64,000 nt of DNA from Larix kaempferi (Eukaryota > Streptophyta > Pinopsida > Pinales > Pinaceae), in NCBI GenBank assembly GCA_027924585.1, contig BSBM01000602.1:4711501-4775500 (forward strand), read 5' to 3'. The notes beneath the pieces were generated by a model that ran no database searches, was not told where the DNA came from, and saw nothing but the letters and a program-made list of their open reading frames with translations. Numbering within the stretch: the stretch's first letter is position 1; every line of letters starts with the position of its first letter. Positions 22,185 to 32,992 of the stretch are shown one piece after another. Position numbers and translations under genes: made by a program.

Positions 22185-23560
22185 ACCATCCCGAGGTTGA
22201 TGTCACTCGGAGGCTTATCAATTGTAGCTCGGGGTGTCACAGCCACACTTTTTCGCTAGTCACCAGCGTCCAAATGTGGTGTGCGGCACTGCCCAGGAAC
22301 GACTTGAGGGGGTGACCAACTCAAGCGTTGCACCAACATACTACGCCTAACCTGCATAACTCTTTTTAACTTAACACTTGCAACTGTTTACTTGTTTAAC
22401 GTGTTAACATGTTATCCTAGCAGCCAACACTTAGACAATTTTACACGTGCATGTAAACATCAAGTAAATACAACACACAAGTATAAGTTGGGGTTGCCAA
22501 ACCAACAACCATTAAGCTTTGTATAATCAACCATTTACAACAAGTGGAGTTTCCCTAGCAGAGCTCTAGCGTGTGCCAAACCAGCAACACGCCTTACAAT
22601 AGATATACAAATTACAAAGGTAGAGCAGACCCTTCCAACAGGCATCTAACACATGAAACTATCGACTTCTGTAACCCCTTGCTGCTGCGGAACTGTCTCA
22701 CTTGCAACTGGACTGGGTGCGAACCTGCCAAATTCAACACTACTGCAACACCTTGCTGCAACCGAATTTCGCTGGAATAGACTGTGCAGAAGGATAGAGC
22801 TCGGATAGCCTCCCTACCTTTGAACTTTCTCCTTGTCTTAATTTCCAACTTGCTGCTTTCTTTGGTTTTGGCCTAAGCCTTTTTATACGGTGTCGTGTGT
22901 GAGGGTGCGACCCACCTTGGGACTTGCTTGGCGCCCATGTCAACTCCTTGCCGACGTACCACTTCAAATGATCTTGGTCCAAGTCTTCTGTAATCCATGC
23001 GTCGATGGTTCGTTCATTGGGGCGTCGTCCCATGGCTTTTGACCTGAGCTACTGCCGAGCTCCCAACTCGTCTTCGTTGCCGAGCTTCCAATTGGTGTTC
23101 GCGCGGGCTCCCAACCCGAGCTCAATGCCCAAGCTCTCTTTTGCGGCTAAGTGTTGGACACTTGGGTGCTTTCTCCATGGAGTGTGTGGGAACTTGGCCC
23201 GTCATGCCACTACTCCCACTTCTGATGGTCTAAGGGTGCACTCAACGCCCCTTCTCTTGCTGACTTGTTGATTTGCAACCGCGCCCCCACTCTCGGGATT
23301 GCCATGCGCCGATGGGTGAGTGTGGGCATCGTTTGTGGGAGTGCGCCCAATCATGGTCCGCACACCCCTTCGTTCAATCCGTCGCTTGCCTCTTCGCTAA
23401 GTCTCGTGCAACCGAACTTCGTTTTGTCTAAATGGGCACCCAAGCTAGCCTCTTGGGCGGCAGTGCAAGACTCCCATAAGCTTGCGGGTGTTGCGGAAAA
23501 ACGTGGCCGTGACACGGGGGGTTATAATTGATAAGCCTCCCAGAGACATCATAATGCTAA
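22185..23560. mobile_element. GC-rich block with about 60-bp inverted ends (LTR remnants or a TIR element)
   Basis: The left edge (about 22197-22258) reads GGAGGCTTATCAATTGTAG, then GTGTCACAGCCACACTTTTT. The right edge (about 23490-23552) read on the - strand gives GGAGGCTTATCAATTATAAC, then GTGTCACGGCCACGTTTTTC. The two ends are thus inverted copies. Between them lies GC-rich sequence without a protein I recognise. A TATAAAAAG box on the - strand near 22885 would fit an LTR promoter. TGTCAC is a common start of plant Gypsy LTRs, so this may be two LTR starts brought face to face, or a TIR transposon of about 1.35 kb. Short 35-base repeats (ATAGGCCTTTGAGAGACATC) flank the right side. Confidence 0.5.
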
Positions 23561-23739
23561 CTCATAGGCCTTTGAGAGACATCAGAGCGCTAATTCATAG
23601 GTGTCTAATGTCTTTTCTTGGACTAACAAATACGGTCATAGTTCTACTTTTATGTTAGAATGATCTTAGATAATTTGAAATAACATAAAAGCTGGTTGAA
23701 AGTGGTATAGGTTAGTTTTGATCTAAGGGACATTGATGT

Positions 23740-24633
23740 CTCATGGGTTGCATTGGATAGTATGCGTGACCCCACTAAGAACAAATTGTGTCCAGACTTT
23801 CTCAAGGACCCAAGAAGGATTAAGAGGGAATATGAAGTGCGAATCAATGGACTTCCTAATTCAATTCGACGCAGATCAGATGCTTACAATGCCCAAGAAG
23901 AAATGAAGGCTGTGAAACTTGTCAAGGAAAATGGCACAGATCCAGCAAAAGCTATAAAGGTTTCAAAAGCCACATGGATGGATGATGTTCCTCATTGGCC
24001 TAGAACTTGGACAGTGTCGAATCCATAACATTCAAGAAGAGATCATGATGGAATTATACAGGTATGTGATTTTAATTTATGGATAGTCAGATCATCACTT
24101 TTTGTTTACCTATTTGAGTTCAGCCAATTACATTTAGGATTTCATAATAAAAATATTTAGAACAAATGATGCCAATGCCACTTGAATGGATTTTGTAGGT
24201 GATGTTAAAACCTCCTAGCAGTGACCCTCTAATAGGATGTGCAAATGCCAAAATCATTGACTTTATTGATGTGGATATTAATTTACCTATGTTGGTATAT
24301 GTATGTCGTGAAAAATAGTTAGGATATGATCACAACAAGAAAGCAGGTGCCATGACCAATGGCCCATTTATCCTCAATCTTGACTATGATCACTACATTT
24401 ACAACTCACAGGCTATGAGGGAAGCAATGTACTTTATGATTGATCGTGGAGGGGATCATATCTGTTACGTTCAATTTCCTCAGAGATTCGAGGGAATAGA
24501 TCCTTGTCATTGGTATGCAAATCACAATACAGTGCTTTTTTACGTCAATATGAGGGCACTTGATAGGTTTCAGGGTCCTGTGTATGTGGGAACAAGATGT
24601 GTGTTCCGACAAATAGCTTTGTATGGGTTTTAT
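23740..24633 (+). pseudogene. Cellulose synthase-like D (CSLD) pseudogene fragment, two exons
   Basis: CSLD proteins are Golgi or plasma-membrane GT2 glycan synthases active in tip growth. Exon 1 (to 24061) reads [57 protein letters not shown] and HDGIIQ. It ends at donor GTATGT. After a 137-base intron (24062-24198), exon 2 starts [13 protein letters not shown] and continues [56 protein letters not shown] and FQGPVYVG. It breaks off after ALYGF near 24630. Defects: TAA at 24028-24030 where Glu is expected, TAG at 24316-24318, an in-frame loss of about nine codons after AGAM near 24352, and Cys to Tyr in the usual DCDHY substrate motif. Both ends of the gene are missing. Confidence 0.92.
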
Positions 24634-24639
24634 GTTTCA

Positions 24640-25722
24640 TATTATCATTGTGGAAAATATGATTTTCCCCATTCTGGAAGTATAACAATATAATGTAGCC
24701 AACTTACATCACTTTAGAAATATCCCTTCAGCTATGAAGTCACCGATGCCCAGAAATTGCACTTGGCCCAATTGCATGAAACAACCTGATTGCATGGGTG
24801 AGACAACCCACGAGCACTAGCAAAACATGTCTTTGGGAAATTTAATCTTGGTTTGGGGTATGAACCCTGCTTTACCAACTAGCCATTACTTTGTTGACAA
24901 AGCAAAGGATTTGAGTTGAACCGATTATCTATTCAAGAGAACCTTAGCTAGACTAAGGTCACTAATGTCTTGTATTCATGAATGCTCCTAGCCCTGTACC
25001 TTAGCCCACAAGACATGTTTCTAGAAAATTCTATTAGATTTTTGGTGTTAGACACTACAATGCATAGGCCACATCATCTGGATCCTAGTATGCTTGTTTG
25101 GACTAATCCCCCTTCCTTTTGGTTCAAAAGCATCCATGAGGCCTGATAAATTGTTTTGGTTAACAACAAACAATGATCTTTTCATTTTGGCCCTAGTTCA
25201 TTATTGACAGGAGTTGTGCATTTGTGCTTACATCGCAGCTTATTCTGCAGTGGTCAATATGAGTCTTTATACTTGTGAGTTGCTTTCTCAATCGGAGTCA
25301 CTTTGAAGGGGAGATTATGGCTAAGTTGGGAAGTAGTTTTTCTTTGGGACCATTCATTGTGGTGTTGGTGAGTTATGCAACAACCTATGTATTTCTATTT
25401 TCCTTCTTGAATTTTCAATGATATATGTTCCATGGCTAGGGGTTAATAATTGATGCTCAAGTCTGTATACATTAATGTCTGGGGCATTCAACCATATAAC
25501 TTTATAATACATGGTTCTTGCACAATTTTGGCTATGGTTTCTACACTTCCTCTTGGAAAACTTTTCTTCTTTCACATTTTGCTCATAAAAAAAGGTTGGT
25601 ATACATCTTTTCGGAATTTGATTTGCATCACTGAGATTGTGTTCATACAAATCAATTGCATTATTTATGTTATAAATTAAGAGATTATATATGCTTTTGT
25701 ACTTGCTAAAATGCAATGGCAG
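24640..25722. other. Non-coding spacer between the CSLD and acyltransferase fragments
   Basis: No recognisable protein in any frame. It ends with the acceptor AG (25721-25722) of the acyltransferase exon, so its right part is probably old intron. Confidence 0.5.
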
Positions 25723-25908
25723 GGTGTAAGTATGTATGATTATATTGTAGCAATGAGGGAGCAGAAGCAGCAAAATATGGATGAAGGAACACAAAGTCCT
25801 CAAATGTTGCATGCAAGCTCTGTCTCATCATTTAGTGGTCCAATAACAATTAATGCTTTACAACATGGGTCGTGGTGCAATCCCCTGCAACTATTGGTCG
25901 AGGGCTAG
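25723..25908 (+). pseudogene. DHHC protein S-acyltransferase (PAT) pseudogene, exon A
   Basis: Plant PATs of this class palmitoylate membrane proteins. This exon codes the end of the last membrane segment and the start of the cytosolic C-terminal tail: GVSMYDYIVAMREQKQ, then DEGTQSPQMLHASSVSSFSG and LQHGSWCNPLQLLVEG. It begins after acceptor GCAG and ends with TAG at the point where Gln would precede the intron, directly before GTCTGA. So the exon end is a CAG-to-TAG change at a likely donor junction. The catalytic DHHC exon is not found upstream in the window. Confidence 0.85.
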
Positions 25909-25950
25909 GTCTGAGTTTACAATAGTTTATTCATTGAGATAAATGAAAAT

Positions 25951-26035
25951 GTCTGTGTTTTGGGAAGACACTGACATTTTCATATATGTCAGTGTTTTGG
26001 GAAGACACTCACATTTTCATATATGTCAGTGTTTT
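25951..26035. repeat. Palindromic repeat array in the PAT intron, left part
   Basis: Two full copies and part of a third of a 36-base unit (TCAGTGTTTTGGGAA, then GACACTGACATTTTCATATA). The array is cut at 26035 by LTR element E and resumes at 30898-30995 with TTTTGGGAAACTATG facing CATAGTTTCCCAAAA, so units there are near-perfect inverted repeats. Confidence 0.75.
26031..26035. repeat. Target site duplication of LTR element E (GTTTT), left copy
   Basis: GTTTT at 26031-26035 and again at 30898-30902 flanks element E exactly. Five bases is the normal LTR-element duplication. Confidence 0.88.
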
Positions 26036-26262
26036 TGCTATGAATATTATATGTATGTTAATTAAAGTTATTAATTATTAAGTGAAAGGGTGTAACCCTT
26101 CACTATACACGCTCAAGCCTATAAAAGAGAGCCTCATTGTAAATTATTAATCATCTTCTTATCTATTAAAAATATTTATATAAGTTCGCCTATCAATGGA
26201 TTATTTGATTTACCAGGTCTTTTGGTAACTATTATTGTATGAGCGAATAGTTTTTCGCTGCA
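26036..26262 (+). repeat. Element E 5' LTR
   Basis: 227 bp from TGCTATGAAT to TTTCGCTGCA. A TATAAAAG box at 26120-26127 is the likely core promoter. Confidence 0.92.
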
Positions 26263-26264
26263 TT

Positions 26265-26277
26265 TGGTATCGGAGCC
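26265..26277 (+). promoter_or_regulatory. Element E primer binding site
   Basis: TGGTATCGGAGCC lies two bases after the LTR. It matches the Met-tRNA primer site with one change in the first 12 bases and sets the orientation as + strand. Confidence 0.9.
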
Positions 26278-26479
26278 AGCCTTTCCTCGGGCTTTTATTG
26301 ATTTCGGGTTTTTAGCCAAACACTCAAGGATTCCTTGAACTCGGATCTGTGATCTGACACCGGCTTTTAGCCATCCATACTCAGATTTTCTGAAGAAATC
26401 CTCTGCTACAAATTTCCTTCCGCTCGCCCTCACACACTCTATCTTTCCGCTGCTCCACTTCCACCTGCATTCACCACCC

Positions 26480-27118
26480 CATGCTCCCTCTCCACCCACG
26501 CCCACCTCCTTTCAGCTCTCCATCCTTCCGAACACGCCTCCTGCACACGGTGCGCCCATCGCCCACCTGCAAATCCTCCCTCCCCCGCCACGACCTTCCC
26601 ACATCCTCGCACATCCTTCTACCTCCCTTCGTCCTCACTCCAAACGCATGCACCTTCTCCCAATACACCCTCACGCACTTACCTTCGAGGCCTCTTCCAT
26701 CACTACTCCTCCCTTCACGCCAAACCCTCCTCCTCTTCTACCGCACTCCCTCCCTCTGTCGCCCACCTATGCTCCATCCACACTCCTCCACGCGCCTCCT
26801 CAGCACCTCGGCCCTCCTCTCTGGCCACTCCCTCCCACATCAACCTCCGCCTACGCCCCAGCATCCCCCACGCTAACCCCTCTGCATTGACCCTCTCCCG
26901 GCGTCCCTCCGCCATCCCTCTTCCACCACACCTCTGCAACTTCCACACCTCCGCCAGTCCATACACAGCCCCTCCACACACTTCTCCTTATAGTGCCTCC
27001 ATTCGCCATCTCTTCAACCACCTCCTTCTCCACGCCAGGCCAGCCTCCTCCATTCCGTCGCTCCACCCCTACACCACGTCCATCACTCCACCACGAATCT
27101 ATACACACAAACCCTAAT
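26480..27118 (+). other. Pyrimidine-rich leader of element E
   Basis: About 640 bases strongly biased to C and T on the + strand, almost without A-rich stretches. Long open frames exist on both strands only because stops are rare in such sequence. The Pro/Ser/Leu-rich or Gly/Arg/Glu-rich translations look like no known protein. I read it as untranslated leader or packaging-type sequence (inference). Confidence 0.55.
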
Positions 27119-27341
27119 TCAAATTAGGTCAAAACAAAATAATTACAATATAATAATAAATAATTATTATTATTATAGTTGTGACCTTATAAGAAAATAA
27201 AAACATATAATAATATTAATTTCAATTATTATTATTATTATTATATTTTATTTTTTGGCCATTAATTCTTAGAATTAACAATAGTTATTACTATTGAAAA
27301 AAAATAAAAAATTATTGTTATTATACTATATAACATTTAAA
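27119..27341. repeat. AT microsatellite in element E
   Basis: Runs of TTATTATTATTATTA and AATAATAATA. The end of this stretch, TATAACATTTAAA at 27329-27341, is the left target duplication of the following retro-insert. Confidence 0.8.
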
Positions 27342-28920
27342 GATCATAATTAATCTTGTTGATTTGAATATCATAGATTCAAATCGGAGGATCGGCGGCC
27401 ATGGTTCCTTCCATGGCTGCCACCCCTTTTTCCTCTCTGGTTCCTGGTCTTAGCGGTCCTGCATTAGTGGAGGCGGCGTTCTCCCTCTGTGGTGGCGCTG
27501 TGAGTCCCGGAGATGCCCCTAACAGGGTTCTTGTCGCGTATCCAGAGACGGGCTGCTATCTTGTTCTTGAACCCCGAGAACATTGGATAGGCGAGATCAC
27601 AGCTCGTGCAGAGCGGCAGCGGGGCAGATCTGCTACGAAGGAAAGGGCGGAGCTATCTACAGGTGGTGGCGTCTCTGCTATGGCGTTTCCTCCAGTTTTT
27701 AAACGAGGGTTCCTGGATGGCCGATCTTTTTCGCTGGTTTAGGAGGCCGCTGAGGCTGCTGCGTGTCCACAGCTGCGGATCTCCTGCACCTACGTTTGAG
27801 GGTCGGCTCTGAAGGAGCTATATTCGTGGAGGGCGCAGACCTGGTCTTAGTGTCGACCCATCTCCTGTATTAGTGGTGGCGGCGGCGTTCCCTATCTGTG
27901 GTGGCGATTTTCTGCCTGTATCCGTGGTAGCATGGCGGCTGGTAGATTGGTGGCTTCTGCGGGCTCGAGCGGCGACGCTGACAGCAGCATGGGCCTCTTG
28001 CCATGCATCTGCACTCCCCGGATCTTTCTTTGCTTCCGTTCACTAGTGCGGTCGTTTTGATCCGGTGGGAAGCTCAGTGCAGAGCAGTGCCGAAGAATGA
28101 AGACTAAGGGCGTGCATTGGTGATCTTCTTTTAAAGATTGTCCAATGTGGCCGCTGGTTCTGGTGCCCCTGGTGGCAAGGGGTTGTCTTAGAGCTGGCGC
28201 TACCGTTGACAGGACCTCCGATACCAGCAACATGAAGCGGAGAAATGATGAGAATTCTGTTAGGGTTACTAATCTGTCTGAGGATACCAGAGAGGCCGAT
28301 GCAGGAGCTATTCCAGCCGTTTGGCCACATCACACACGAAACTCAATGGCTATGGCTACGATTGGGTGACTCCCTGGCAGACCTAGACGAACGATTAACT
28401 CTAAACCCTAACACAAATCGCAGAGCAAAGGCGGTTCTTCGTGGGATTTAGGGTAACTACGGCTACATTTCAGGTTCTGGCCTCAGGGCTCTCGGCAGTG
28501 GCGGTTCTTCTTGCTGAGGATTCTGCTGCCTAGGGCTTGGAGGCCAGCGGGTCACCATTCTCGGCGGCAAGTCTTCAGGTTACTGCTTCTTCGACGGCGG
28601 CTGCTACCTTCGACATTTCCTCGATGGTGGCAGCACTTCTTGGTTTCCTTCGTCCAGATACCGGTGGCCCTTCAAGATTCTTCTTGTGGCAACTTTTGGG
28701 TTTCTCTTTGCTCTTCAAGATTTACATCTTCTTGTGGCGAAGTTTTTCTTTGGGTTTCTCCTTTTTGGTTCAGCTCTTAATAAGCTGTTGTTTTTGCTTA
28801 TATGGGACAGAAATATGTGAAAATGTAGGGATCCTTTTTGATTCTACTACATGTGCAATATGTAATTTTAATCATCTTTTTGAAATAAAATTACGGACTT
28901 TTTCCAAGGAAAAAAAAAAA
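27342..28920 (+). mobile_element. Poly-A tailed retro-insert (LINE-like or retroposed transcript)
   Basis: A GC-richer 1.58-kb segment ends in AATAAAATTACGG...CCAAGG and a run of at least 11 A (28909-28919). It is flanked by the 13-base duplication TATAACATTTAAA (27329-27341 and 28921-28933). These are the marks of target-primed reverse transcription. Near its start an open frame of 113 codons begins at ATG 27401 (MVPSMAATPFSSLVPGLSG...). I do not recognise it; several later frames are broken. It could be a LINE with a deleted middle (ORF1-like start plus a 3' end) or a retroposed host mRNA. Confidence 0.75.
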
Positions 28921-29239
28921 TATAACATTTAAAAAACAAACAAAAAAATATTAATAATAATATTATTATTAGCTTTTAATAATTATTATTATTATCAAAG
29001 GAGAAAAAATCAATTCTTTTGAAATAAGAATTGTTTGGAGAAACAAAGCAAATTCAATCCAAAGAAGGCTCATCAAGAAGACATTAAGACAAAGCTAAGA
29101 AAGACAAAAATCAAAAGTCAAAGCGAGACTCCTTATTGTCAAAGAAGTCAAAGAACACTTATCACTGAAGAAATCAAGTCAAGGACAATCATTTATCGTT
29201 GAAGAAGTCAAAGTAAAGGAAGGCTCATCAAGAAGTTGA

Positions 29240-30433
29240 GACACGTTAACGACAAGGACGACCAAGTTTAGGAAAGGCTCATCAAAGAAATCAAAGAAGA
29301 TCATTCCACCGTCGAAGAAGACAGAAACCAAGGAAGTCGATTTGCGAGAGAAATTAGAAGCCAAGTTAAAGCGCTATCGAAAAGACAATGAAGAATTACG
29401 AGACATTAATACACAATCAGAAGTAAGGATTGAACTACATAAGATACAAGAACGGTTCAATGAACAAACAATATCCAACCAGAAAAATCACATAGAAAAA
29501 TTATCTGCGCAAATCAAGGAATTAAAAGATGAGAGTGATTTCAATCAGAGGTTGAAAAATCAAGATATAAAGAAGGAAATAAATAATTACGAAGCAGAAA
29601 TAATACGCTTGAACAAAATCGTTAGCGACAAAGATGAAGAACTAATGCAGTTACGACATAAATTAGAAAGTCAAGAATCAGAGGTCAGCCAGTGTTGACA
29701 ACAGATAAAAGTTCTTCAACAACAAAATGACGACTCTAAAAAGACACATAAGCCAGAGATCGCGAAAAGTAATAAAGCATTATCAAACAATGCTGAAGAA
29801 ATTTTTAGACTAAGAAATCATAACAAGATACTAGTCACAAAAATTAAGAAGTTGAAAAATAGCCGAAAGATAGAACAATCTATGGACGACATTGAAGGGA
29901 AACTTCTAGACAAGCAAGAAGAAAATAGTTGTATCAGAAGTCATAATGAAGATCTTAAGGAACAACTTAAGACATCTGAAGATGACAGAAAATCACAAGT
30001 CGAATTGATTAAGAAGTTTCAAAATGATAATAGGCAGTTAGAAAACAAGTTGGAAAAGATACAGAACAAAAACTTAAATCCTCAAGAGACGAAAATACAA
30101 CTTCCAACTCAGATCAATGCTCTAAAGGCGACATTCGTAAACGAAAATGACATCGTGAAAGTTCCTTATCGACACCCCAACCATAAAAACCGATATTTGA
30201 AAAAGTGGGAAATGTCGAAAGATAATGGTACTATTGTGATCAAATCTCCTGACGACACATCAGTAGGGAATCCCATCAGTCCACAACAAATCAATTTGGG
30301 ATGGATTGATCCATCGATGTATCGTAAGTTATGCTCTGCACTTAGCAGTTCGTATCGACATGTTTCATCAGCCATGACATCGCAAAGAACAATGCGACAA
30401 AATTATAAGGCTTTGAGGACAAAGCCTTTCTAA
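29240..30433 (+). pseudogene. Coiled-coil protein ORF of element E (one in-frame stop)
   Basis: A frame of about 397 codons interrupted only by TGA at 29696-29698 (after VSQC; probably an Arg CGA). No ATG lies near its start, so the beginning may be lost or spliced. The first 280 residues are charged heptad-type sequence (LREKLEAKLKRYRKDNEELR, EKLSAQIKELKDES, LDKQEENSCIRSHNEDLKEQ), a long parallel coiled coil. The last 110 residues are globular (VPYRHPNHKNRYLKKWEMS, GWIDPSMYRKLCSALSSS). It sits just before the 3' LTR, where Sirevirus-like Copia elements carry extra ORFs. No gag or env motif is visible. The function is unknown. Confidence 0.7.
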
Positions 30434-30444
30434 GAGAGTGGCAA

Positions 30445-30897
30445 TGCTATGAATATTATATGTATGTTAATTAAAGTTGTTAATTATTAAGTGAAAGGGT
30501 GTAACCCTTCACTATACATGCTCAAGCCTATAAAAGCGAGCCTCATTGTAAATTATTAATCATCTTCTTATCTATTAAAAATATCTATATAAGTTCGCCT
30601 ATGAATGGCTTATTTGATTTACCAGGTCTTTTGGTAACTATTTTTTTTTCCATGTGGTTCACTTTAATCGACTTAGCCGACCGCTACATCCACGAAATAA
30701 TTTCCGACGGACCCGCCCCGAAGGGGTTTCCGCCCTGCGGCCGCTGCGTACCTAACCCCAAGAGGGTCTATGAGGATGGATCCCGTGACCTCACATGCTG
30801 GGAGGCCTAACTGCCGAGAACTCAATCGATCGAGCTAACTCTTGGGGCTAGGTCTTTTGGTAACTATTATTGTATGAGCGAATAGTTTTTCGCTGCA
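30445..30897 (+). repeat. Element E 3' LTR (interrupted by a SINE)
   Basis: Starts TGCTATGAAT after a purine-rich tract (AAGAGAGTGGCAA, 30432-30444) and ends TTTCGCTGCA. A TATAAAAG box lies at 30529-30536. The SINE at 30641-30849 splits it. Confidence 0.92.
30641..30849 (-). mobile_element. tRNA-derived SINE in the element E 3' LTR
   Basis: On the - strand it begins CCCCAAGAGTTAGCTCGATC, an A-box-like tRNA head (TTAGCTCGATCGATTGAG), followed by a B-box-like AGGTCACGGGATCC. It ends in a run of at least nine A (poly-T at 30641-30649 on +). It is flanked by the perfect 17-base duplication AGGTCTTTTGGTAACTA (30624-30640 and 30850-30866). A relative with the same head lies at 62116-62310. Confidence 0.92.
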
Positions 30898-31024
30898 GTT
30901 TTGGGAAACTATGTTTCCCAAAACTATGTCAGTGTTATGGGAAACATAGTATGCCAGTGTTTTGGGAAACTATGTTTCCCAAAACTACATGATATACTTA
31001 CTCAACTCATTTGGTGATTTTTAG

Positions 31025-31228
31025 CCTGTTGTATTGCCACCAGATAATATAAAGGTAGGTAATGGAAGTGTAAAGAGGACACCCAATGAATGAATGGTGC
31101 AAAGGAACAAGATGCCAGTGAAACTAAGTCCTTGGGCCCTAGCTCGTATGAATGTTGAAGAGGTTTCAAGGGTAGCCACTCAAGCAAGGAAGAAGTCCAA
31201 AGTTCACGTCCCATATCCAAGCAAGAAG
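31025..31228 (+). pseudogene. DHHC protein S-acyltransferase pseudogene, exon B
   Basis: Exon B follows acceptor TTTAG and ends before donor GTACGA, 68 codons in phase 0. It reads PVVLPPDNIKVGNG, then MPVKLSPWALARMN and VEEVSRVATQARKKSKVHVP, the conserved SPWALARMN...ARKKSK block of plant PAT tails. An in-frame TGA sits at 31091-31093. Its phase and position fit directly after exon A; the 5.1-kb gap is an intron enlarged by element E. Confidence 0.88.
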
Positions 31229-31303
31229 GTACGATAGTGATAGAGACAAAAAGTAGCCTATAAAGTAGCAGTAGATATCCAAGCATAGAAATAAAGTATC
31301 TAG

Positions 31304-31866
31304 GTGACAATAAGAGACGAATTTACAAGCGTGGCAGGACACAATCTTCCATTAACAATTTCCCTTTTACGAGGTCTTTGAAGTCAACTAAAGTTTCTTC
31401 TAAATCCGTGAATAATCAAATTTAAGTGGCAATGATGATCTTATGGATATCAACCGGCCAATTATGGAGAGCTCTATTGGATTGGCTCCTCTACAGTTAG
31501 AGGCACACAATGCATTCAAATCTAGCCTGGAAATGTCTACGAGTGGGTTGATACCATCATTAGCTGAAAGCAGTCTTACTTCACCTGATCTTCAACATTT
31601 TCAGGAATCAATATCAACCCATCAAGATATATTAACGCTTTTAGCAGCTCCCGCACACATTATTACTAAAGGTCCAAGCTCCAAAGGTCTATTAGTGATG
31701 GGTACGAAGCATCTGGAGGGGAAAGTGTTGATGACAGTGACCGATCCTCATCAAGATTCCATAAACCACCATGGAATAAACTGCTTTTCAATCCTTCTTA
31801 TATGGGAAAAAACAAAACTACTAAGCCATTTCCCTACCAGTCGAGGTTGCTTCCATACATGTGAGT
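31304..31866 (+). pseudogene. DHHC protein S-acyltransferase pseudogene, last exon (frameshifted)
   Basis: Three reading frames in turn give the rest of the PAT tail: DNKRRIYKRGRTQSS (frame of 31306), then IGLAPLQLEAHNAFKSSLEM and AESSLTSPDLQHFQ (frame of 31443), then SDGYEASGGESVDDSDRSSS (frame of 31694). The order and wording match the plant PAT C-terminal region. At least two frameshifts and a TAA make it non-functional. The exact start is uncertain. Confidence 0.8.
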
Positions 31867-32990
31867 AAACTAAAAACGACAAGTTAGACAAAAGAGATGA
31901 GAATGCAAGCAAGCACTAGGAAATGTGTAATGAGAGATATTCTGAAAGGAATTGGTCATCCAATATAAGAGATCAATTCTTCCCCTTCACAATTTGATTC
32001 ACCAGAAAGGGATTCATATATTTTGTGTGAAAGAGTCTGTCCTTGAGAATTCTTCCAGGAATGGAATGGAGCTCACTACTTGTGCCAATGCATTTCCTTT
32101 GGCTCAAGGATCCTTGAACTCAAAGTCATTTTTCTGACTCAAAGATTACAAAGTAAAAAATGAGAGACTGGAATGAGTGTTTATTGGCCAATGGTCATTT
32201 ACCATTTGTTGATCTATTTACACTGTCATAAAGAACTCGATAGGGATACATATTTCTAGAGTACGACAAGTATTGACAAAGCCATGATAGGCTGTCAACA
32301 ATGTTCCAAGCATTGTGCATGTTGTAGGCATGAATCTTTTTCTAAATCATCTGTACATCATTGTTTCTTTGTGAGTTGTTCCTTATTGTGTATTGCTTTC
32401 TTCTAGCATTGTCTCTTTTCTTGGGGCAATTTATTTGCATACCTCAATGTATCTTTCTTGGTATATCTTCTTATTATTACAATAAATTTACATAATCAAT
32501 GTTCATATACATTAACATAGTAAATCCAACATTTCTCTATCAATATTCATTTTCATTACAAATGATTTAAGCCAACAATAATAATGTTTCATTTCATTAC
32601 TGATTTGGGCCTAGACCATGAGAGTTGCAACCCCTAAAAAGTTATGAAACATGATTAAAAGAAATAAATTTCAAGAACGCAATAATAGAGAAGGAATACT
32701 GAAGAGAAAAATATGGTGAAAAGAGATCAAATAGTGGCTCTATATATCAAGATTAATGTTAACTCAAGATTGAATGCCACACATGCCAGGGTTGCCACGC
32801 ATCAGATGAGATAATGAACATGCAAAACAATGAATCGATGCTTGCCAGGTTTGTTTCCTCTCCACCCACGAGTCAATCGACATTGTTAACTCAATGTAAT
32901 GTTAATCTGATATTTTGTCTTTTGACTGTAAAAGTGATACTATGTATTTGCAGACTGAATTAAACAAGACTTTCAAACTCTTGTGAGGTA
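31867..32990. other. Non-coding spacer
   Basis: No recognisable coding sequence or element ends. It lies between the PAT fragment and the nitrate reductase fragment on the other strand. Confidence 0.5.
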
Positions 32991-32992
32991 AC

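Larger units (their letters stand above)
26036..30897 (+). mobile_element. LTR element E: non-autonomous, with coiled-coil ORF and nested inserts
   Basis: A 4.86-kb element inside an intron of the PAT pseudogene, with short LTRs (227 bp at 26036-26262; 453 bp at 30445-30897 because a SINE is inside), a Met-tRNA type primer site, a purine-rich tract before the 3' LTR and a GTTTT duplication. No gag, protease, integrase or RT motif is visible. It holds a pyrimidine-rich leader (26480-27115), AT-rich microsatellite (27120-27370), a poly-A retro-insert (27342-28920) and a coiled-coil frame (29240-30433). The LTRs differ at roughly six of 227 positions. It fits a large retrotransposon derivative that depends on enzymes of another element. 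Confidence 0.9.

Noticed and set aside
26481-27118. Long open frames on both strands that look like Pro/Ser-rich or Gly/Arg-rich proteins
   Set aside because: The sequence is strongly pyrimidine-biased so stops are rare in all frames. There are no motifs, and its position is the leader of LTR element E.
25723-31866. Functional DHHC acyltransferase gene with an LTR element in an intron
   Set aside because: Exon A ends in TAG, exon B has an in-frame TGA, the last exon needs at least two frameshifts and the catalytic exon is missing.
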